Positions 14,113 through 17,248 of a stretch of DNA of 17,248 nucleotides are shown here, piece after piece. Each line of letters starts with the position of its first letter. Positions within the stretch are counted from its first letter, which is position 1. The DNA comes from Flavobacteriales bacterium UBA958 (GTDB lineage: Bacteria; Bacteroidota; Bacteroidia; Flavobacteriales_D; Crocinitomicaceae), in the NCBI GenBank assembly GCA_002293045.1, contig DBCM01000114.1:1-17248 (forward strand). The letters run 5' to 3'. A program made the position numbers and the translations under genes. The notes below the pieces were generated by a model that had not been told where the DNA came from, ran no database searches, and was given only the letters and a program-made list of their open reading frames with translations.

Positions 14113-14140
14113 CAAAGGTAGGTAAAGAATATATACCAAA
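14113..14140 (-). promoter_or_regulatory. Promoter of the riboswitch-controlled transcript
   Basis: Minus strand TTTG (14140-14137), 16 nt spacer, TACCTTTG (14120-14113). The spacer is one base below the usual range. The predicted start near 14108 gives a leader of about 270 nt. Confidence 0.6.
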
Positions 14141-14174
14141 TACATTATAGCACATTTCATTGTATTTTTACCCC

Positions 14175-14594
14175 ATGGATTTTACCCGATTTACCTTAGA
14201 AGAAGTGAATGCCTTAAATAAAAACACCCTGATGGAGGTGTTAGGCATCGAGTGTGTTGAACTGGGAGTCAATTCCATTAAATTCAAGATGCCGGTGGAT
14301 TCACGCACACACCAGCCCATGGGAATTTTACACGGCGGGGCCTCTGCTGCACTGATTGAAACCGTAGGGTCTTTTGGAAGTTTCCTTATGGCAGATCCTA
14401 AAAACGAGCGTCCGGTTGGACTTTCCATCAACGCCGAACATATTCGTGCGGTTCGCAATGGAAACGTAATAGCCACAGGCACACTGATTCATCCCGGTGG
14501 CAGCACCCACATCTGGCAGGTGAATATTCATGAGGAAACCACCGAACAATTAGTTTGTACGGGACGTTTAACCATCATGCGTATAAAAAAATAG
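14175..14594 (+). CDS. menI: 1,4-dihydroxy-2-naphthoyl-CoA thioesterase MenI
   Basis: A 139-residue hotdog-fold thioesterase that hydrolyses DHNA-CoA to 1,4-dihydroxy-2-naphthoate in menaquinone synthesis. The signature MPVDSRTHQPMGILHGGASAALIETVGS is close to that of E. coli MenI (YdiI), with His53, Gly54 and the catalytic Glu62. The C-terminal part GLSINAEHIRAV...GTLIHPGGSTHIWQV fits the family as well. The ATG at 14175 is preferred over a TTG at 14160. The next gene starts one base after its TAG, and menF and menD follow, which strongly supports MenI over other PaaI-like thioesterases. The promoter is probably in the 14140-14170 stretch (TATTTTTA is a near -7 box). Confidence 0.9.
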   Translation: MDFTRFTLEEVNALNKNTLMEVLGIECVELGVNSIKFKMPVDSRTHQPMGILHGGASAALIETVGSFGSFLMADPKNERPVGLSINAEHIRAVRNGNVIATGTLIHPGGSTHIWQVNIHEETTEQLVCTGRLTIMRIKK

Positions 14595-14595
14595 C

Positions 14596-15540
14596 ATGGT
14601 GCTTCATTACAGAATTCCGGGTCAGGAGACGGTTACTTGTCAGGGTCAATTCCATCCCCTGCAGCACAATGATAAACCGAATGGGTTTATTGTTTCCACC
14701 GCAAATGGAGAAAAACGCTATGCGTTTAAGCCCAGCGCAAGCGTACCCTTTGGTGTTGAATCGCAGTATCCTCCCCACCAATCAAACGAACATGAATACC
14801 TTGCTGCAGTGCATCAAATCACGAATGCAATCGCACACAGTGACTTAAAAAAGGTGGTTTATTCTCGTGTGAGTAAACGAGGCTTAGGGGCATTGCGCAG
14901 GCTCCAATATTTCAATCGATTAATTCAAGCATACCCCAATGCGTTTGTCTATTATTTTGAGGATGAGAACTTGGGTGCATGGATTGGTGCAACTCCAGAA
15001 ATATTGCTTCGCCGTATAGAAAATCACTGTTTTATTATGTCTTTAGCCGGGACAAAAAAAAGTGCTGAAGCGCGAGATTGGACTGAAAAGGAACGAATTG
15101 AACAAGCCTTAGTCACCGATTTTATACTCAACGGAGTTCGTGCGATAAATTCAGAACACATTGAAATTGAAGGACCTTATGATCACCCCGCCGGGCCGGT
15201 GGAACATTTGCGTACGGATATAAGCTTTAGTTTAGATCCTGCCCGCGAAAGCGAATTGATCCGCATGATACACCCAACCCCCGCCGTTTGTGGTCTTCCT
15301 CGTGAAATGGCCAGAACGGCTTATGAATTACTGGAATTGCATACGCGTGAACTATATACAGGGTATATTGGTTTATTCAACGAAGAGCAAACGCATTGTT
15401 ATGTCAACTTGCGCTGTGCGAAATTAATTGACGATGAAATATTCGCTTTTGTGGGTGGCGGAATCACCGAAGAATCCATTCCCGAATTGGAATGGAAAGA
15501 AACGGAAAATAAAAGTAAAACCCTCTTTGACCTGCTTTAA
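14596..15540 (+). CDS. menF: Isochorismate synthase MenF
   Basis: Converts chorismate to isochorismate, the first committed step of menaquinone synthesis. The 314-residue protein carries the chorismate-binding domain: LKKVVYSR (84-91) with the general base Lys, GAWIGATPEILL (128-138) with the general acid Glu135, SLAGTKK (149-155), VEHLRTDI, MIHPTPAVCGLPRE (224-237) and the metal site near FVGGGITEESIPELEWKETENKSKTL. It is short because the N-terminal region before the catalytic core is only about 65 residues, against about 390-430 aa for EntC and MenF of E. coli; such short forms are usual in Bacteroidota, as I recall. Position between menI and menD supports menaquinone rather than siderophore use. 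Confidence 0.94.
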   Translation: MVLHYRIPGQETVTCQGQFHPLQHNDKPNGFIVSTANGEKRYAFKPSASVPFGVESQYPPHQSNEHEYLAAVHQITNAIAHSDLKKVVYSRVSKRGLGALRRLQYFNRLIQAYPNAFVYYFEDENLGAWIGATPEILLRRIENHCFIMSLAGTKKSAEARDWTEKERIEQALVTDFILNGVRAINSEHIEIEGPYDHPAGPVEHLRTDISFSLDPARESELIRMIHPTPAVCGLPREMARTAYELLELHTRELYTGYIGLFNEEQTHCYVNLRCAKLIDDEIFAFVGGGITEESIPELEWKETENKSKTLFDLL

Positions 15541-15554
15541 ATCTCGTAACTTTG
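15526..15554 (+). promoter_or_regulatory. Possible internal promoter of menD
   Basis: TTTG at 15526-15529, 17 nt spacer, TAACTTTG at 15547-15554. It overlaps the end of menF. Initiation would fall almost at the menD ATG (15559), so the transcript would be nearly leaderless, which weakens the call. Confidence 0.4.
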
Positions 15555-15558
15555 CCAC

Positions 15559-17229
15559 ATGATTTGCAGCGATAAATGGGTAGTACAATTGGTGGTTGAC
15601 CAATGCAAAGCACATGAAATTGCTCATTGGGTTTTTTCTCCCGGCTCTAGAAATGCGCCTTTTTCGATTGCGGTGGACTCTGACCCATTTTTTCACACTA
15701 CGGTAATCCATGACGAGCGTTCAGCGGCATTTTTTGCCTTAGGTTTGGCGGAACAACTGAACAAACCAGTAGTCTTGTGTTGTACCTCTGGATCTGCTCC
15801 TGCGAATTACCTTCCTGCCATTACAGAAGCATTTTACAGAAACATTCCTTTGTTGGTGGTTTCTGCCGACCGACCCCAAGCTTGGACCGATCAGGGGGAT
15901 GGTCAAACAATACGTCAATTGAATTTATTTAAAGATTTCACACACCGCGCAGTTCACCTTGAAGATGGCCCCTTAGATCAACAAACGCTTTGGCAATATC
16001 AGCGAGAAACCGCATTGTTGTTTGATAAGCTCATGAGCTTAGGTCCTGCCCACATCAATGTTGGATTATCTGAGCCCTTGTACCAAACCATCGAAAAAAA
16101 TCAAAACTATAAGCGCAGGATAGCAATCCTTCAAAATTCAACGCCATCGAAACAAGTGATTGGAGAGTTATCTAGTCTCTTGCACGGAAAGCGCATCATG
16201 GTTTTATGTGGTCAGCATCCGGAAGACTTAGGGTTGTTGCAAGCATTAGCATTGTTTGCGGAAAGCAGTAACGTGGTGGTGTTGACAGAAAATACATCTA
16301 ACCTGCATAGTGAGCGATTTAATGCCTGTATTGACCGCTCGTTAAATTCGATTGGGTCAGATAAAGAACACGACTACATGCCCGAGGTGCTCATTAGCTT
16401 TGGCGGTGCAGTAGTTTCAAAATGGATTAAATCATTCCTCCGAAGAAGTTCCTTGCAAGCGCACATCAGGGTTGGAAATGCATTCCCAGAAATGGACACC
16501 TATCAGCAATTAAGTCATTCCTTGTTATGCTCACCCCTTGCTTTTTTTCAAGCATTGAATGAACAAGGCACGCTCCAATCCACGGTGAACTATACGGGTA
16601 AATGGAAACAAATCGATTACAAGGTAAAGGACCGAATGCCTTTCTTCAAGCCCTCTCCCGAGGTGCTCACAGATTTTCATATTTATCAAGCGTTTTTTGA
16701 GCTCGTTCCCGAAGGGACCACGATACATATGGCTAATAGCTCGGTCATTCGTTATTGTCAATTATTCGACCCCATCAAAGGATGCACGTACTTTGCGAAT
16801 CGAGGAACCAGTGGAATTGACGGAAGCACCAGTACCGCGGTTGGTTATGCCTCAACAGACGAAGGCCTAAACATTCTGCTCACCGGCGATGTCTCTTTTT
16901 TATATGATTCAAATGCACTTCGATTGAGGGCCCTGGCACCTAATTTAAAAATCATCCTCATTAATAATCAAGGGGGAGGGATTTTTAGAATTATTGAGGG
17001 AGCTAAAAATTCCGAGCAGTTAACCCAATACTTGGAAGCACAACATACGAGTGATGGTAAACTCGCAGAACACGCGGGATGGTCTTACCAGGTGTGTTCC
17101 TCCGTGGACTCAATTGAAGCCGTTTTGCAGGATTTTATGCACTCAACCGCGGTTAATTTCATCGAATTCAAGACCGACACCTTACAATCCCCTCAGATAT
17201 TGAAAGACTTTTTTACTTTTGTTAGATGA
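15559..17229 (+). CDS. menD: SEPHCHC synthase MenD
   Basis: Thiamine-diphosphate enzyme that joins 2-oxoglutarate and isochorismate to give 2-succinyl-5-enolpyruvyl-6-hydroxy-3-cyclohexene-1-carboxylate. The 556-residue length is typical. The N-terminal Pyr domain shows FSPGSRNAPFSIAV (26-39), the ThDP-activating Glu53 in HDERSAAFFALG, TSGSAPANYLPAITEAFY and SADRP. The C-terminal PP domain shows NRGTSGIDGSTSTAVG, the metal-binding GDVSFLYDSNAL (about 443-455) and INNQGGGIFRII (about 468-479). The middle domain is divergent, as usual. The gene follows menF by 18 bp and its stop overlaps the next start (ATGA), so it sits within one operon. Confidence 0.96.
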   Translation: MICSDKWVVQLVVDQCKAHEIAHWVFSPGSRNAPFSIAVDSDPFFHTTVIHDERSAAFFALGLAEQLNKPVVLCCTSGSAPANYLPAITEAFYRNIPLLVVSADRPQAWTDQGDGQTIRQLNLFKDFTHRAVHLEDGPLDQQTLWQYQRETALLFDKLMSLGPAHINVGLSEPLYQTIEKNQNYKRRIAILQNSTPSKQVIGELSSLLHGKRIMVLCGQHPEDLGLLQALALFAESSNVVVLTENTSNLHSERFNACIDRSLNSIGSDKEHDYMPEVLISFGGAVVSKWIKSFLRRSSLQAHIRVGNAFPEMDTYQQLSHSLLCSPLAFFQALNEQGTLQSTVNYTGKWKQIDYKVKDRMPFFKPSPEVLTDFHIYQAFFELVPEGTTIHMANSSVIRYCQLFDPIKGCTYFANRGTSGIDGSTSTAVGYASTDEGLNILLTGDVSFLYDSNALRLRALAPNLKIILINNQGGGIFRIIEGAKNSEQLTQYLEAQHTSDGKLAEHAGWSYQVCSSVDSIEAVLQDFMHSTAVNFIEFKTDTLQSPQILKDFFTFVR

Positions 17230-17248
17230 CCGAATATTTTGAAATATT
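17226..17248 (+). CDS. Start of the next gene, cut by window edge
   Basis: ATG at 17226 overlaps the menD TGA in the form ATGA and reads MTEYFEI to the window edge. The overlap suggests translational coupling in the menaquinone operon. In such operons menB or another late gene often follows menD, but seven residues cannot identify it. Confidence 0.5.

Overview
The window looks like a chromosomal segment of a Bacteroidota bacterium, most likely Flavobacteriales. Three things support this: TAnnTTTG-type -7 boxes before several genes, two proteins with a type IX secretion (T9SS) C-terminal sorting domain, and a moderately AT-rich sequence with Bacteroidota-type gene content. The family cannot be fixed from sequence reading alone; a Fluviicola/Crocinitomicaceae-like relative is only a guess.

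Positions 1-5262 hold a tightly packed minus-strand operon read from right to left. It encodes a secreted S8 protease, an NTF2/SnoaL-like exported protein, the release-factor methyltransferase PrmC, NAD-dependent DNA ligase LigA and a small conserved protein (DUF6913-like). Genes are 0-1 nt apart or overlap. A divergent plus-strand gene at 5279-8110 encodes a large S8 protease with a T9SS sorting domain. Its 3' end has undergone a recent 296-bp tandem duplication, leaving an orphan copy of the sorting-domain sequence before a convergent small lipoprotein gene.

Positions 8773-11310 carry a polyamine and housekeeping block: a fused AdoMet decarboxylase-spermidine synthase, a SlyD-like prolyl isomerase, single-stranded DNA-binding protein, and tRNA-Asn(GTT) with a clear promoter and terminator. 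From 11311 to about 12005 there is no convincing protein gene. The stretch is a patchwork of repeats: an imperfect second copy of the tRNA-Asn and its terminator interrupted by two palindromes, a strongly paired RNA-like element, an array of four 17-nt hairpins, and three REP-like units. An unlisted 32-codon membrane-protein ORF (12017-12115, minus) follows, with its own -7 box.

Positions 12183-14140 hold a small monooxygenase-fold protein and a minus-strand beta-propeller protein with a T9SS tail. The propeller gene is preceded by a cobalamin riboswitch and followed by a rho-independent terminator, which suggests a BtuG-like surface corrinoid-binding protein exported by T9SS. Positions 14175 to the right edge hold the start of a menaquinone operon (menI-menF-menD), with one further gene beginning at 17226 in an ATGA overlap.

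The observations most worth a second look are the riboswitch-controlled, T9SS-routed propeller, the palindrome-interrupted tRNA-Asn copy with its neighbouring structured element, the recent duplication of a sorting domain, and the new 32-aa gene.
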